From Luteimonas marina (lineage in GTDB: Bacteria > Pseudomonadota > Gammaproteobacteria > Xanthomonadales > Xanthomonadaceae), in the NCBI RefSeq assembly GCF_007859325.1, contig NZ_VOHK01000005.1, forward strand, positions 62,001-126,000: a stretch of 64,000 bases of DNA, written 5' to 3'. Each line of letters starts with the position of its first letter. Within the stretch, counting starts at the first letter, position 1. A program made the translations under genes and the position numbers. The notes under the pieces were generated by a model. It worked only from the letters and a program-made list of their open reading frames with translations, was not told where the DNA came from and did not search any database. Below are positions 10,060 through 18,501 of the stretch, in pieces.

Positions 10060-10767
10060 ATGAAGGCCCTGGTCTTCGCCGCCGGGCTCGGCGAGCGCAT
10101 GCGCCCGTTGACCGACACCACACCCAAGCCGCTGCTGCGCGCCGGCGGCAAGCCGCTGATCGCCTGGCACCTGGAGCGGCTGGCGGCGACCGGCGTGCGC
10201 GAGGTCGTGGTCAATACCTCGTGGCTGGCCGAACAGTTCCCGGCCGCGCTCGGCGACGGCGCGGACTTCGGTCTGCAGGTCGCGTACTCGCGCGAGGGCC
10301 CGGTGCCGCTGGAAACCGGCGGCGGCATGTGGCACGCGCTGGCGCTGCTCGGCGACGCCCCCTTCATCGCCGTCAACGGCGACATCTGGACCGACTTCGA
10401 CTTCGCGCGGCTGCCGCGCGAACCCGCCGGCGACGCGCACCTGGTGCTGGTCGACAATCCCGCACACAACCCCGGCGGCGACTTCGCGCTGCTGGCCGAC
10501 GGCCGCGTGCAGTCCGATGGCGCGGCGAAGCTGACTTTCTCCGGCATCGGCGTCTACCGCCCCGAGTTCCTGCTGGACTGGCGCCGCGTCATCGGCGAAG
10601 CACCGGGCGCGCACGAGACGCCGCCGCGCTTCCGCATCGCGCCGTTGATGCGCGCCGCGATGGACCGCCACGCCGTCTCCGGCGAGCACCACCCCGGGGC
10701 GTGGACCGACGTCGGCACGCCGCAGCGGCTGCTGGAACTGGACGCGCGACTCGCCGGAACCGGTTGA
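10060..10767 (+). CDS. murU: N-acetylmuramate-1-phosphate uridylyltransferase MurU
   Basis: A 235-residue sugar nucleotidyltransferase. The N-terminus FAAGLGERMRPLTDTTPKPL is the classic nucleotide-binding signature, and NGDIWTDFDF holds the metal-binding Asp. It converts MurNAc-1-phosphate and UTP to UDP-MurNAc in the peptidoglycan recycling route that starts with AmgK. It is 13 bp after amgK and surely co-transcribed with it. A generic glucose-1-phosphate thymidylyltransferase-like role would be the alternative if amgK were not adjacent. Confidence 0.92.
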   Translation: MKALVFAAGLGERMRPLTDTTPKPLLRAGGKPLIAWHLERLAATGVREVVVNTSWLAEQFPAALGDGADFGLQVAYSREGPVPLETGGGMWHALALLGDAPFIAVNGDIWTDFDFARLPREPAGDAHLVLVDNPAHNPGGDFALLADGRVQSDGAAKLTFSGIGVYRPEFLLDWRRVIGEAPGAHETPPRFRIAPLMRAAMDRHAVSGEHHPGAWTDVGTPQRLLELDARLAGTG

Positions 10768-10815
10768 TGCGATGCGGTTGCGACGCTTGGCCGCACTCGC
10801 GCGTATCTGTCTGAC

Positions 10816-11355
10816 ATGCACGAGCACGCGCCGCCGCGGGAGAGGGAATACGACCTGGTCAGGAAGGCCCGGTGGGGCAATGAGGCCGCATTCGCCGAGC
10901 TGTACCGTTTGCACGCGAGGGCGGTCTACACGCTGGCCTACCGACTGACCGCGAGCACCGACAGGGCCGAGGACATCACACAGGACACGTTCCTGCGGAT
11001 GCTGCGGTTCCTGCCCGGGTTCCGTGCGGGAACGCCGCTGCGCCCCTGGCTGAAGAAGGTCGCCGCGAACGCCGCGATCGACCTGATGCGGCGGGACAGG
11101 CACGTACTGGACGACGCACTCATCGAATCGGCGCCGTCCGGGGCGGAGGGCGCCGACGCCAGCATGGACGCGGAGGGGCTCCTGCGACGGATGCCCCCCC
11201 TCGCCCGTACCTTGTTCTGGCTGCACGAAATCGAAGGCTGGAGCCACCAGGAGCTGGCGCGACGTTTCGGCCAGAGCCCCAGTTGGTCCAAATCCATCGT
11301 GTCACGCGCGCTCGCGCGCCTCAGGGTGGAGCTTGAACAGGGAGAACCCGGATGA
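10816..11355 (+). CDS. ECF-family RNA polymerase sigma factor
   Basis: A 179-residue sigma-70 family protein with only regions 2 and 4. Region 2 (about residues 25-95) includes YRLHARAVYTLAYRL, DRAEDITQDTFLRMLRFLP and RPWLKKVAANAAIDLMRRDR. Region 4 (about 120-175) has MPPLARTLFWLHEIEGWSHQ and the helix-turn-helix ELARRFGQSPSWSKSIVSRAL. It overlaps the next gene by ATGA, the usual coupling of ECF sigma and anti-sigma. The regulon and signal are unknown; the exported PDZ protein in the same operon is the obvious first target. Confidence 0.9.
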   Translation: MHEHAPPREREYDLVRKARWGNEAAFAELYRLHARAVYTLAYRLTASTDRAEDITQDTFLRMLRFLPGFRAGTPLRPWLKKVAANAAIDLMRRDRHVLDDALIESAPSGAEGADASMDAEGLLRRMPPLARTLFWLHEIEGWSHQELARRFGQSPSWSKSIVSRALARLRVELEQGEPG

Positions 11356-11738
11356 CGATCGAAGAACCGCGACTCCGGCACGCGTTCCGGGACCTGCCCG
11401 ACATCGCGACCCCGCCCACGCTCGATGCGCGCATCCTGCGTACCCACCGAAGCCGCTTGCGCCGCAACGCGTCCATCCTCGCGGGCGCCTGCCTTGCATG
11501 CGCATCGCTGGCGCTTGCGCCGATGCTCCTGCAGTCCCCGGCACCCGTCCGGCCCGCGCCGCCGCCGGTCACCGCCGCGACGACTGGCGCCAACGATGTC
11601 GACCTCCAGATCCAGGCGATCGACATGGCGCTCCAGTCCGCCTACGACAGCAACGCGCGCAACGAGGAGATCGCAACGCTGTGGATGGCGCGAGAGAAGC
11701 TGGTCGCCGTCGGCGAGCAGCCCCCCGGCAGCATCTAG
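11352..11738 (+). CDS. Putative membrane-anchored partner (anti-sigma-like) of the ECF sigma factor
   Basis: A 128-residue protein with a cytoplasmic-looking basic N-terminus (to about residue 40), one membrane segment (ASILAGACLACASLALAPML, about 40-59), a proline-rich linker and a short helical exported tail (VDLQIQAIDMALQSAYDS, then EEIATLWMAREKLVAV). The layout and the 4-bp overlap with the sigma gene suggest an anti-sigma factor. No zinc-binding HxxxCxxC motif is seen, so it is not a standard ZAS protein. The function is inferred from position only. Confidence 0.6.
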   Translation: MTIEEPRLRHAFRDLPDIATPPTLDARILRTHRSRLRRNASILAGACLACASLALAPMLLQSPAPVRPAPPPVTAATTGANDVDLQIQAIDMALQSAYDSNARNEEIATLWMAREKLVAVGEQPPGSI

Positions 11739-11760
11739 GAACGAGTACAGGAGCAAGCCC

Positions 11761-13080
11761 ATGACCCGACGCCCCCCCCTGTCCCTCACTGTCGCGCTGA
11801 TGGTCGCACTCGTGCCGCTGCGCAGCCATGGAGCAGAAGGTTTGCATGCGCACGTAACCACCGCGAAACTTCCGACGGCGGGTGTGCTGGCGCAAGCCGC
11901 CGCGGGCGGATTTGGGGCGGTGATCGATTCGCGTCGCACCGGAGCCCCCGGTCGCACCGTGCTCGCGGTCACCCCGGGGGGACCGGCCTCGCGCATGGGA
12001 CTGCGCCCCGGCGACATGATCGTGTCCATCAACGGCAGCCGCCTCGAGGCCCCGGACAACGCAGCGTCCCTGTTGCGCTCGGCGAGCGCTGCCCCGGCGC
12101 CCGGTTTCTCGGTGGGGGTCCTGCGCGATGGCCATCCGTTGACGCTGTCCTTGAGTAGCGGCGAAACGACCGGGGCCGGACCGCAGAACGCGGTCACGGA
12201 TTGCGGCTACGTCTCCGGCGACGGCGCGCCGCCGCGCAACACGCAAGGGATCTATCCGGTCGAGATCATGAACATCGACGGCGCCAGCACGCCGGCACTG
12301 TTCAGCCTCGATCGGCACCAGGTCGACGCGGGCCGGCGCGTGCTGGTCGTACGCGAACTCGTCGACGATCATCGTTTCACCCCGCTGCCGCTCAAGGAAC
12401 GCAAACGCCTTCTGGATCACGATCGTGCGAGCGCCTACAAGGTGCTGATCGTCGACGTCGAGCCCGACACCCGCCACGACGTCGGCGCCAGGCTGAAAGA
12501 CCCGCATCCGGGCCTCGGCGCGGTCCGCCAGGGCACGTACTGGGAACCGGTGGTGTGGCAACGCAAGCCGGCGCCCTGTTCCGTCACGAAACGGCATACC
12601 ACACCGGCCGCGGTGCCGGACCGCACGGTCACTTCGTGCGCCTATCTCACGGCCCATGGCGTACCGGCGGATCACGCGCCACGTGCCTTCCCTGTCACCA
12701 TCACCATGGTCGACGGGCTGGAGAATCTCCCTGGCCGCGCCGGCCCAAGCGCCATCGAGGGCGCAGCAAGGGCAGGGCTGGCTGCCACCGGCGGCAGCCG
12801 GTACCACCGCCTTGCGCCTGGGCCACACACCTTCACCGTGCGCGTCCGCGCCGACCAACTGGACGTTTCGCGCGCTGACCGGCAGCGGATCGCACATCAC
12901 CAGGCATCCGCGATCGCGGCCAGGGCCGACCACACCCTGACGGTGGACGCGAAGCCGGGCAAGGCCTACTGGATTGGCGGCAGGCTGCAGGATGTACCGA
13001 TCGACGAGGGGACACTGCGCTCGGGCTCGTGGTGGGAGCCGGTCCTCGTGGAAAAGCCTGGAAGCATCAAGTGCCCGTAA
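11761..13080 (+). CDS. Exported PDZ-domain protein with an internally duplicated C-terminal domain
   Basis: A 439-residue protein of unknown function. A signal peptide (MTRRPPLSLTVALMVALVPL, to about residue 24) is followed by a PDZ domain (about 40-135; VLAVTPGGPASRMGLRPGDM, then IVSINGSRL). After that come two related units of about 130 residues: PVEIMNIDG ... RLLDHDRASAYKVLIVDVEP ... GTYWEPVVW and PVTITMVDG ... RIAHHQASAIAARADHTLTV ... GSWWEPVLVEKPG. Each ends near a cysteine. AGGAGC precedes the chosen ATG; the longer open frame upstream overlaps the previous gene. It is 22 bp after the anti-sigma-like gene and so likely belongs to the sigma operon. Confidence 0.8.
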   Translation: MTRRPPLSLTVALMVALVPLRSHGAEGLHAHVTTAKLPTAGVLAQAAAGGFGAVIDSRRTGAPGRTVLAVTPGGPASRMGLRPGDMIVSINGSRLEAPDNAASLLRSASAAPAPGFSVGVLRDGHPLTLSLSSGETTGAGPQNAVTDCGYVSGDGAPPRNTQGIYPVEIMNIDGASTPALFSLDRHQVDAGRRVLVVRELVDDHRFTPLPLKERKRLLDHDRASAYKVLIVDVEPDTRHDVGARLKDPHPGLGAVRQGTYWEPVVWQRKPAPCSVTKRHTTPAAVPDRTVTSCAYLTAHGVPADHAPRAFPVTITMVDGLENLPGRAGPSAIEGAARAGLAATGGSRYHRLAPGPHTFTVRVRADQLDVSRADRQRIAHHQASAIAARADHTLTVDAKPGKAYWIGGRLQDVPIDEGTLRSGSWWEPVLVEKPGSIKCP

Positions 13081-13139
13081 CCGGTACCGCGAGCCACGCC
13101 GCGCGATGCCTGCGCACCCTCCAGGTTACCTGGAGCGAC

Positions 13140-13432
13140 GTGGGCCGGCCGCGACGCCTTCGACCTCGAAGCGCTGGATCAAGCCCGACGGCTCCACGCT
13201 CGACGCCATCGCGGCCAAGGCGTTCTTCCCGTTCGGCGCCGGCCCGCAGTTCTGCCCCGGGCGCTTCCTCGCGCTGCTGGAGATCAAGGGCGTGATCTCG
13301 ATGCTGTGCCGCAATTTCGAGTTCGAGCGCGCGGGCAGCGGGCCGGTCGAGGAGAAGCTCGTGTTCACGATGCGGCCGGACAACCTGGTGACCCGGCTGA
13401 AGCGGCGGGCGGGCGCACCGCCCGCGGCATAG
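13140..13432 (+). pseudogene. C-terminal remnant of a cytochrome P450
   Basis: About 85 residues match the end of a P450: KRWIKPDGSTLDAIAAKAFF, then the heme-ligand loop FPFGAGPQFCPGRFLALLEI with its axial cysteine, then LVFTMRPDNLVTRLKRR. No I-helix or ExxR motif lies upstream. Just before it, DAFDL reads in a different frame (about 13151-13167), as in the DAFDxxRW that usually precedes this part, so one extra base seems to have shifted the frame. No plausible start codon serves it. It follows the PDZ gene stop by only about 60 bp, so a deletion probably joined the two. Confidence 0.85.
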
Positions 13433-13488
13433 CCTCCCCTGCTGTCATCCCCGCGCCACGCGATCCCTGCCCCCGCGACAACGCTCCT

Positions 13489-14199
13489 TCACCGCGGCAC
13501 GTCCGCCCCCAGCACCTCGCGCAGGAACGGCACCGTGATGCGCCGCTGCGCGGCGAGCGAGGCCTGGTCGAGGCGGTCGAGCAGCGCGGTCAGGCCGGAC
13601 AGGTCGCGGCCGGCGCGGCGCAGCAGCCAGTCGATCGCGGCGACGTCGATCTGCAGGCCGCGCCGGTGCGCGCGCAGCCGCAACACCTCGCCGCGACCGG
13701 CGTCGTCGAGCCGGTCGAGCACGACGCGCGTGCACTGCGACAGCCGCGAGCGCAGGTCCGGCAGCGCCAGCGGCAGCGCGTCGGGCGTGGCGCGGCTGGC
13801 GTAGAGCAGGCGGCGGCCGGCATCGTGCATGCGGTTGTGGAAATCGAACAGCGCGAGTTCGTCGTCGCGGTCGCCGGCGACCGACTCGACGCCGTCCAGC
13901 GCCACCAGGTCCAGGGCATGCATCGCCTCCAGCGCTTCGCGCACCCGCCCGGCGGCGCTGACCAGCGGCAGGTAGCCGGCGCGGCGTCCCGCGGCGTCGG
14001 CGTCGGCGCAGGCCGCCAGCGCGAGGTGGCTCTTGCCGGTGCCCGCGGGTCCGACCAGCAGCAGCCCGCCGTCGCCGGCGCCGGCCGCGAACGCGCGCAG
14101 CTGCGCCAGCGTCGCCGCGTCGCCGGCGAAGAAGGTCTCGAAACGCTGGTCGGGCGGGTAGCGCAACGCGAGGGGCAGTTGCGGCGTGGGCTGCGGCAT
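13489..14199 (-). CDS. hda: DnaA regulatory inactivator Hda
   Basis: An AAA+ protein of 236 residues related to DnaA. It opens with QLPLALRYPPDQRFETFFAG, including the clamp-binding-like QLPLAL segment. The P-loop is VGPAGTGKSHLAL, Walker B is degenerate (DLVALDGVES), and sensor/arginine-finger regions follow (LPDLRSRLSQCTRV). With the DNA-loaded sliding clamp it stimulates ATP hydrolysis on DnaA to prevent re-initiation. The start at MPQPTPQLPLAL is preferred over an upstream Met that would run into the permease gene. It follows the AI-2E permease gene, the usual order in gammaproteobacteria. Confidence 0.93.
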   Translation of the reverse strand: MPQPTPQLPLALRYPPDQRFETFFAGDAATLAQLRAFAAGAGDGGLLLVGPAGTGKSHLALAACADADAAGRRAGYLPLVSAAGRVREALEAMHALDLVALDGVESVAGDRDDELALFDFHNRMHDAGRRLLYASRATPDALPLALPDLRSRLSQCTRVVLDRLDDAGRGEVLRLRAHRRGLQIDVAAIDWLLRRAGRDLSGLTALLDRLDQASLAAQRRITVPFLREVLGADVPR

Positions 14200-14206
14200 C
14201 GTCCGC

Positions 14207-15406
14207 TCAGGCGTCCTTGCCGTTGCGCTCGTCGGCGGCCTCGCCGACGTCGTCGTCGAGCACGATGCCACCCGCGCTGAGCTGCCCGTCGAGCACGATC
14301 TTCGGCGCGTCGCCGGCGTACAAGCGGCTTTGCGTGTAGCGTTCGTGCACGAAGCGCAGCAGCACGTTGCCCACCGCCGCCACCGGCAGCGCGATCAGCA
14401 TGCCGACGAAGCCGAACAGCTGGCCGCCGGCCATGACCGCGAAGATCACCGCCACCGGATGCAGGCCGATGCGGTCGCCGACGATGCGCGGAGTGAGGAT
14501 GTAGCTCTCGATCAGCTGGCCGACGGTGAACACCACGCCCACCAGCGCCAGCAGCTTGAGGTCGAAGCCCTGCGCCTGCACCAGCGCCGCGAGCACCGCC
14601 AGCACGATGCCGGTGGTCGCGCCCAGATAGGGCACGAAGCTGATCAGGCCCGCGATGATGCCGATCAGCAGCCCGAGATTGAGCCCCACGATCGACAGCC
14701 CGATCGCGTAGATCGCGCCCAGCGCGATCATCACGATGAACTGCCCGCGCAGGAACGCGCCGAGCACCTCATCCGATTCCTTCGCCAGCCGCGATACGGT
14801 GTCGATGTGGTCGCGCGGGATCACCGCCGCGACACGCTCGACCAGCACGTCCCAGTCGCGCAGGAAGTAGAAGGTCAGGATCGGCAGCAGCACGATGTTG
14901 ACGGCCCAGGCCAGGAACGCGAAACCGGAGCTGGACAGGTAGCCGAACACGGTCGCGGCCACGCCGCCGGCCTGGTCCCAGTGCGAACGCACCAGCATGA
15001 ACAGCCGCTGCGGATCGAGCCATTCGGAGATCTCGACGCCGGTGCGCGCCTCGACCCAGGGCAGCGCGATGCCGATGAACCAGTCGCGGTACTGCGGCAG
15101 CGCCTCGACCAGGGTCACCACCTGACGCTCGACCATCGGCACCAGGATCAGCACCACCAGCACCAGCAGCACCACCATCAGCACGAACACGAGCGTGACC
15201 GCCACCGGGCGCGAGCGGCCGGCGCGCTCGAGCCGGTCGACCGCCGGGTCGCCGAGCCAGCCCAGCAGCGCCGCCAGCACGAACGGGGTCAGGATCGGAC
15301 CGAGCAGCGCGATCAGCCACAGCACGGCGAACGCGACCAGCCCCCACTGCAGCCGCCTGAGGAAGCGGGCGATGTCGGCGTTCGCGGTGGTGGGGGTTTC
15401 GTCCAT
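14207..15406 (-). CDS. AI-2E family transporter / PerM-type permease
   Basis: A polytopic inner-membrane protein of 399 residues with about eight helices, including two near the N-terminus, a soluble stretch (QYRDWFIGIALPWVEARTG) and a conserved C-terminal block (FVPYLGATTGIVLAVLAALV, GQLIESYILTPRIVGDRIGL, HPVAVIFAVMAGGQLFGFVG). This matches the AI-2E/PerM family. Export of autoinducer-2 has been shown for only some members; others are antiporters or unknown. It lies between the DUF2066 gene and hda on the same strand, with 7 bp to hda. Confidence 0.9.
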   Translation of the reverse strand: MDETPTTANADIARFLRRLQWGLVAFAVLWLIALLGPILTPFVLAALLGWLGDPAVDRLERAGRSRPVAVTLVFVLMVVLLVLVVLILVPMVERQVVTLVEALPQYRDWFIGIALPWVEARTGVEISEWLDPQRLFMLVRSHWDQAGGVAATVFGYLSSSGFAFLAWAVNIVLLPILTFYFLRDWDVLVERVAAVIPRDHIDTVSRLAKESDEVLGAFLRGQFIVMIALGAIYAIGLSIVGLNLGLLIGIIAGLISFVPYLGATTGIVLAVLAALVQAQGFDLKLLALVGVVFTVGQLIESYILTPRIVGDRIGLHPVAVIFAVMAGGQLFGFVGMLIALPVAAVGNVLLRFVHERYTQSRLYAGDAPKIVLDGQLSAGGIVLDDDVGEAADERNGKDA

Positions 15407-15428
15407 GGCGTGTCCGCGGGCTCCGGCG

Positions 15429-16508
15429 TCAGCGCAGCAGGTAGACCGGCGCGATGCCGTCGCCGCCTTCCATTTCCACCAGCACGTCGGCATCGGCCAT
15501 GCGACGGAAGCCGGCGAGCCCGGTCAGCAGGTCGAGCTCGACCTCGAGCCGGTCGGGGGCGACGTGCACCGGCCGGATCGCGCGCACCACCGACATGCGC
15601 TGCAGCGCGGCGGACAGGCGCAGGTAGTCGCCGCCGCTGCGCACGCCGGTGAAGACGATGCGTTGCGCGGTCGGCTCCGAGGCGGCGCTGGCCTTGGCGT
15701 AGCGGCGGATCAGTGCGTCGGCGCCGCCATCGGCGCCGGTCGCCATCGCCCGGCGCGCGTCGCCGTCCTCTTCCGACCAGCGCGAGAGCACGCGGCCGTT
15801 GTCGACGAAGATCCAGTCCGCCTTCCATCCGCCGCCGCTGCGGTAGAGCTTGCCGATCAGCTGCATCGGCGGGCTGTAACGCGCGGACAGGCGTGCGATC
15901 GCGCCGGTGTCGCCGCGCCAGATCGCGCCGACCGCGGCCTGCTCGGCAGCGCTGCCGGAGGGCAGGCCCAGCCGGTAGCCGCGCTCGACCGCCCGCTGCA
16001 GCAGCCCGCGCGCGACGTTGCTCTGCTGCAGGCCGACCAGACGCGGGCCCTTGCCGTCGTCGATCGCCAGCCACACCACCGGCTTGGGCCGCGGTTGCGG
16101 CCACACCGGCAGGCCCAGCGCGGCGACCAGCGTATCGACATCCTCGGGCTTGAAGCGCACCACCAGCGTGGTGCGGAAGCTCGGCGCACCGCTGGCGCCG
16201 ACGCTCTCGTCCTGGCGGTAGTCGTAGCCGTCGACGTAGTCCTTGGCGCGACGCAGCTCCTGGCCCACGCCCGGGCGGCCGGAGATCGCGCGGTCGCCCG
16301 AAAGCTTGGCGAACACCTGCGCCAGCGCGCGCGCGAAGCCGGCCTCGCGCTCGGACTCGGCCTGGCTGCGGACCGGCACCTCGGCCTCGTACACGCCCTG
16401 CGCCGAGGCCCGGTCGCCCTCGACCCGCTGCGCGAACACGGGCAGCGCCAGCAGCAGCCCGGCCAGCGCCCACCCGATCACCCGTGCCCCTCGAACAGCC
16501 AAACGCAT
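15429..16508 (-). CDS. DUF2066 domain-containing exported protein
   Basis: A 359-residue protein with a signal peptide ([20 protein letters not shown], cleavage near VFA-Q). The body matches DUF2066: [32 protein letters not shown], then the [20 protein letters not shown] segment. The family is widespread in gammaproteobacteria beside perM and hda, and its function is unknown. The start follows GGAAGGACATCGG and makes the signal peptide the first feature. It is the first gene of a minus-strand unit leading to the AI-2E permease and hda, and is divergent from purM. Confidence 0.85.
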   Translation of the reverse strand: MRLAVRGARVIGWALAGLLLALPVFAQRVEGDRASAQGVYEAEVPVRSQAESEREAGFARALAQVFAKLSGDRAISGRPGVGQELRRAKDYVDGYDYRQDESVGASGAPSFRTTLVVRFKPEDVDTLVAALGLPVWPQPRPKPVVWLAIDDGKGPRLVGLQQSNVARGLLQRAVERGYRLGLPSGSAAEQAAVGAIWRGDTGAIARLSARYSPPMQLIGKLYRSGGGWKADWIFVDNGRVLSRWSEEDGDARRAMATGADGGADALIRRYAKASAASEPTAQRIVFTGVRSGGDYLRLSAALQRMSVVRAIRPVHVAPDRLEVELDLLTGLAGFRRMADADVLVEMEGGDGIAPVYLLR

Positions 16509-16627
16509 CCGATGTCCTTCCCACCTGGCGAACCGTGGCGAAATGGTGCCACAAAGCCCATTCACGGTTGCTGACGCCGGCGGCGGGCCGCACCTGACCG
16601 CCGCGGGGGCCGCCCGCCCGCGGCTGC

Positions 16628-16633
16628 TAGAAT
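16628..16633 (+). promoter_or_regulatory. Candidate -10 box of purM
   Basis: TAGAAT lies 29 bp before the purM GTG in the divergent gap with the DUF2066 gene. No convincing -35 box is seen. A start about seven bases downstream would give a leader of roughly 25 nt. Confidence 0.5.
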
Positions 16634-16662
16634 CGCGGGCCGTCCGGCTTCCCCGCGCATCC

Positions 16663-17718
16663 GTGAACACGCCCCCTTCCGCCCCGTCCGGCCTCACCTA
16701 CCGCGACGCCGGCGTCGACATCGACGCGGGCAACGAAGTCGTCGAACGCATCAAGCCGCTGGTCCGGCGCAGCTTCCGCCCCGAGGTGATGGGCGGGCTC
16801 GGCGGCTTCGGCGCGCTGTTCGACCTCTCGGGCAAGTACCGCGAGCCGGTGCTGGTCTCGGGCACCGACGGCGTCGGGACGAAGCTGAAACTGGCCCAGC
16901 AGCTCGGCCGCCACGACAGCATCGGCATCGACCTGGTGGCGATGTGCGTCAACGACGTGCTGGTGCAGGGCGCCGAGCCGCTGTTCTTCCTCGACTATTT
17001 CGCCACCGGCAAGCTCGACGTGGACACCACGGTGGCGGTGGTCGGCGGCATCGCCAAGGGCTGCGAGCTGTCGGGCTGCGCCCTGATCGGCGGCGAGACG
17101 GCGGAAATGCCGGACATGTATCCGCCGGGCGAGTACGACCTGGCCGGCTTCTGCGTCGCCGCGGTGGAGAAGTCCGAGCTGCGCGACGGCTCGGCCGTGC
17201 GCGCCGGCGACGTGCTGATCGGCATCGCCTCCAGCGGCCCGCATTCCAACGGCTATTCGCTGGTGCGCCGCATCTACGACCAGGCCGGCCGCCCGGCCGG
17301 GCTCGACGTCGGCGGCGTCAGCCTGGCCGACGCGCTGATGGCGCCCACGCGGCTGTACGTCAAGCCGATCCTGGAACTGCTGCGCGGCGCGCACGGCGCG
17401 GCGGTCCACGGCATGGCCCACATCACCGGCGGCGGCCTGACCGAGAACATCATCCGCGTCGTGCCCGAAGGCCTCGGCCTCGACATCGACGCGTCCTCGT
17501 GGCCGCTGCCGCCGGTGTTCAAATGGCTGCAGCGCGAGGGCAACGTCGCCCCTGAGGAGATGTGGCGCACCTTCAACTGCGGCATCGGCTTCGTGCTGCT
17601 GGCCGACCGCGACGCGGCCGCCGGCATCGGCGGCGAACTGGCCCGCCTCGGCCTCGCCCACTGGACGATCGGCGAGGTCGTGGCCGCAGGCGACGGCGAT
17701 CGCGTCCGCATCGGGTAA
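16663..17718 (+). CDS. purM: Phosphoribosylformylglycinamidine cyclo-ligase (AIR synthetase)
   Basis: The fifth step of purine synthesis, turning FGAM into AIR with ATP. The protein has 351 residues. Motifs are [67 protein letters not shown] and [18 protein letters not shown]. The start is GTG: no ATG in this frame lies between the upstream sequence and TYRDAG that would suit the family. It is followed by purN after an inverted repeat. Confidence 0.95.
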   Translation: MNTPPSAPSGLTYRDAGVDIDAGNEVVERIKPLVRRSFRPEVMGGLGGFGALFDLSGKYREPVLVSGTDGVGTKLKLAQQLGRHDSIGIDLVAMCVNDVLVQGAEPLFFLDYFATGKLDVDTTVAVVGGIAKGCELSGCALIGGETAEMPDMYPPGEYDLAGFCVAAVEKSELRDGSAVRAGDVLIGIASSGPHSNGYSLVRRIYDQAGRPAGLDVGGVSLADALMAPTRLYVKPILELLRGAHGAAVHGMAHITGGGLTENIIRVVPEGLGLDIDASSWPLPPVFKWLQREGNVAPEEMWRTFNCGIGFVLLADRDAAAGIGGELARLGLAHWTIGEVVAAGDGDRVRIG

Positions 17719-17720
17719 GG

Positions 17721-17837
17721 CCGGGAATGGGGAATCGGGAATCGGGAGTCGGGAAGCGCAGCGGGCTTTCCCGCGCTCGCGCAACGGACGGCGCGGCCGC
17801 TTCTGCCGATTCCCGACTCCCCATTCCCGATTCCCGG
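17721..17837. repeat. GGGAATCGGGAAT-type inverted repeat between purM and purN
   Basis: The left arm GGGAATCGGGAATCGGGAG and the right arm near 17807-17837 (GATTCCCGACTCCCCATTCC) are near-complementary over about 28 bp with a GC-rich centre. It begins three bases after the purM stop and ends four bases before the best purN start, so it fills the whole gap. The left arm supplies an in-frame ATG for purN. Confidence 0.85.
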
Positions 17838-17840
17838 CGC

Positions 17841-18491
17841 TTGCGCCTGGCCGTCCTCGCCTCCGGCCGTGGCAGCAACCTGCAGGCGATCCTGGATGCG
17901 GTCTCGTCGGGAACGCTGGACGCGACGGTTGCCGGCGTGTTCTCCGACAAGCCCGACGCCCTCGCCCTGCAGCGCGCGCGCGACGCCGGCCTCCACGCCG
18001 AGGCGCTGCGCGCGCGCGGCTTCGCCTCGCGCGACGCCTTCGACGCCGCCTTCTTCGCCCGGGTCGATTCGGTGGCGCCGGACCTCGTCGTCTGCGCCGG
18101 CTACATGCGCATCATCGGCGCGGCCGCCGCACGCGCGCTGGCCGGGCGCACGCTCAACATCCATCCCTCGCTGCTGCCGGACTTCCGCGGCCTGCACACG
18201 CACCGCCAGGCGCTCGACGCCGGCGTCGCGGAACACGGCGCCAGCGTGCACTTCGTCACCGCCGAGCTCGACGGCGGCCCGGTGATCGCGCAGGCGCGCG
18301 TGCCGGTGCTGCCCGGGGACGACGAGGACACGCTGGCCGCGCGCGTGCTCGAACGCGAGCATCCGCTGCTGGTCGCCAGCCTGCGGCTGTTCGCCGCCGG
18401 GCGCGTCGCGCTGCATGAAGACCGCGTTCACATCGATGGCCGCGCGCTGACCGAACCGCTTCAGCTGTCGTGCAATGACACCTTTGCATGA
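17841..18491 (+). CDS. purN: Phosphoribosylglycinamide formyltransferase
   Basis: Transfers a formyl group from 10-formyl-THF to GAR in purine synthesis. The Rossmann-type start LRLAVLASGRGSNLQAILDA, the catalytic region RTLNIHPSLLPDFRGLHTH and SVHFVTAELDGGPVIAQARV are typical. A TTG start gives 216 residues, the family length. The only in-frame ATG (17727) lies inside the preceding repeat and would add 38 low-complexity residues. Either could be used; the homology supports TTG. Confidence 0.92.
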   Translation: MRLAVLASGRGSNLQAILDAVSSGTLDATVAGVFSDKPDALALQRARDAGLHAEALRARGFASRDAFDAAFFARVDSVAPDLVVCAGYMRIIGAAAARALAGRTLNIHPSLLPDFRGLHTHRQALDAGVAEHGASVHFVTAELDGGPVIAQARVPVLPGDDEDTLAARVLEREHPLLVASLRLFAAGRVALHEDRVHIDGRALTEPLQLSCNDTFA

Positions 18492-18501
18492 TGTCCGGCC
18501 T

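Noticed and set aside
7461-10547. Very long reverse-strand open frame of over 1000 codons opposite manC, amgK and murU
   Set aside because: It is Arg/Ala/Gly-rich translation of the antisense frames of real genes in high-GC DNA, with no recognisable domain. The known genes explain the region.
10768-10815. ECF-type autoregulated promoter before the sigma gene
   Set aside because: No AAC-type -35 with a CGT-type -10 at the right spacing could be picked with any confidence.
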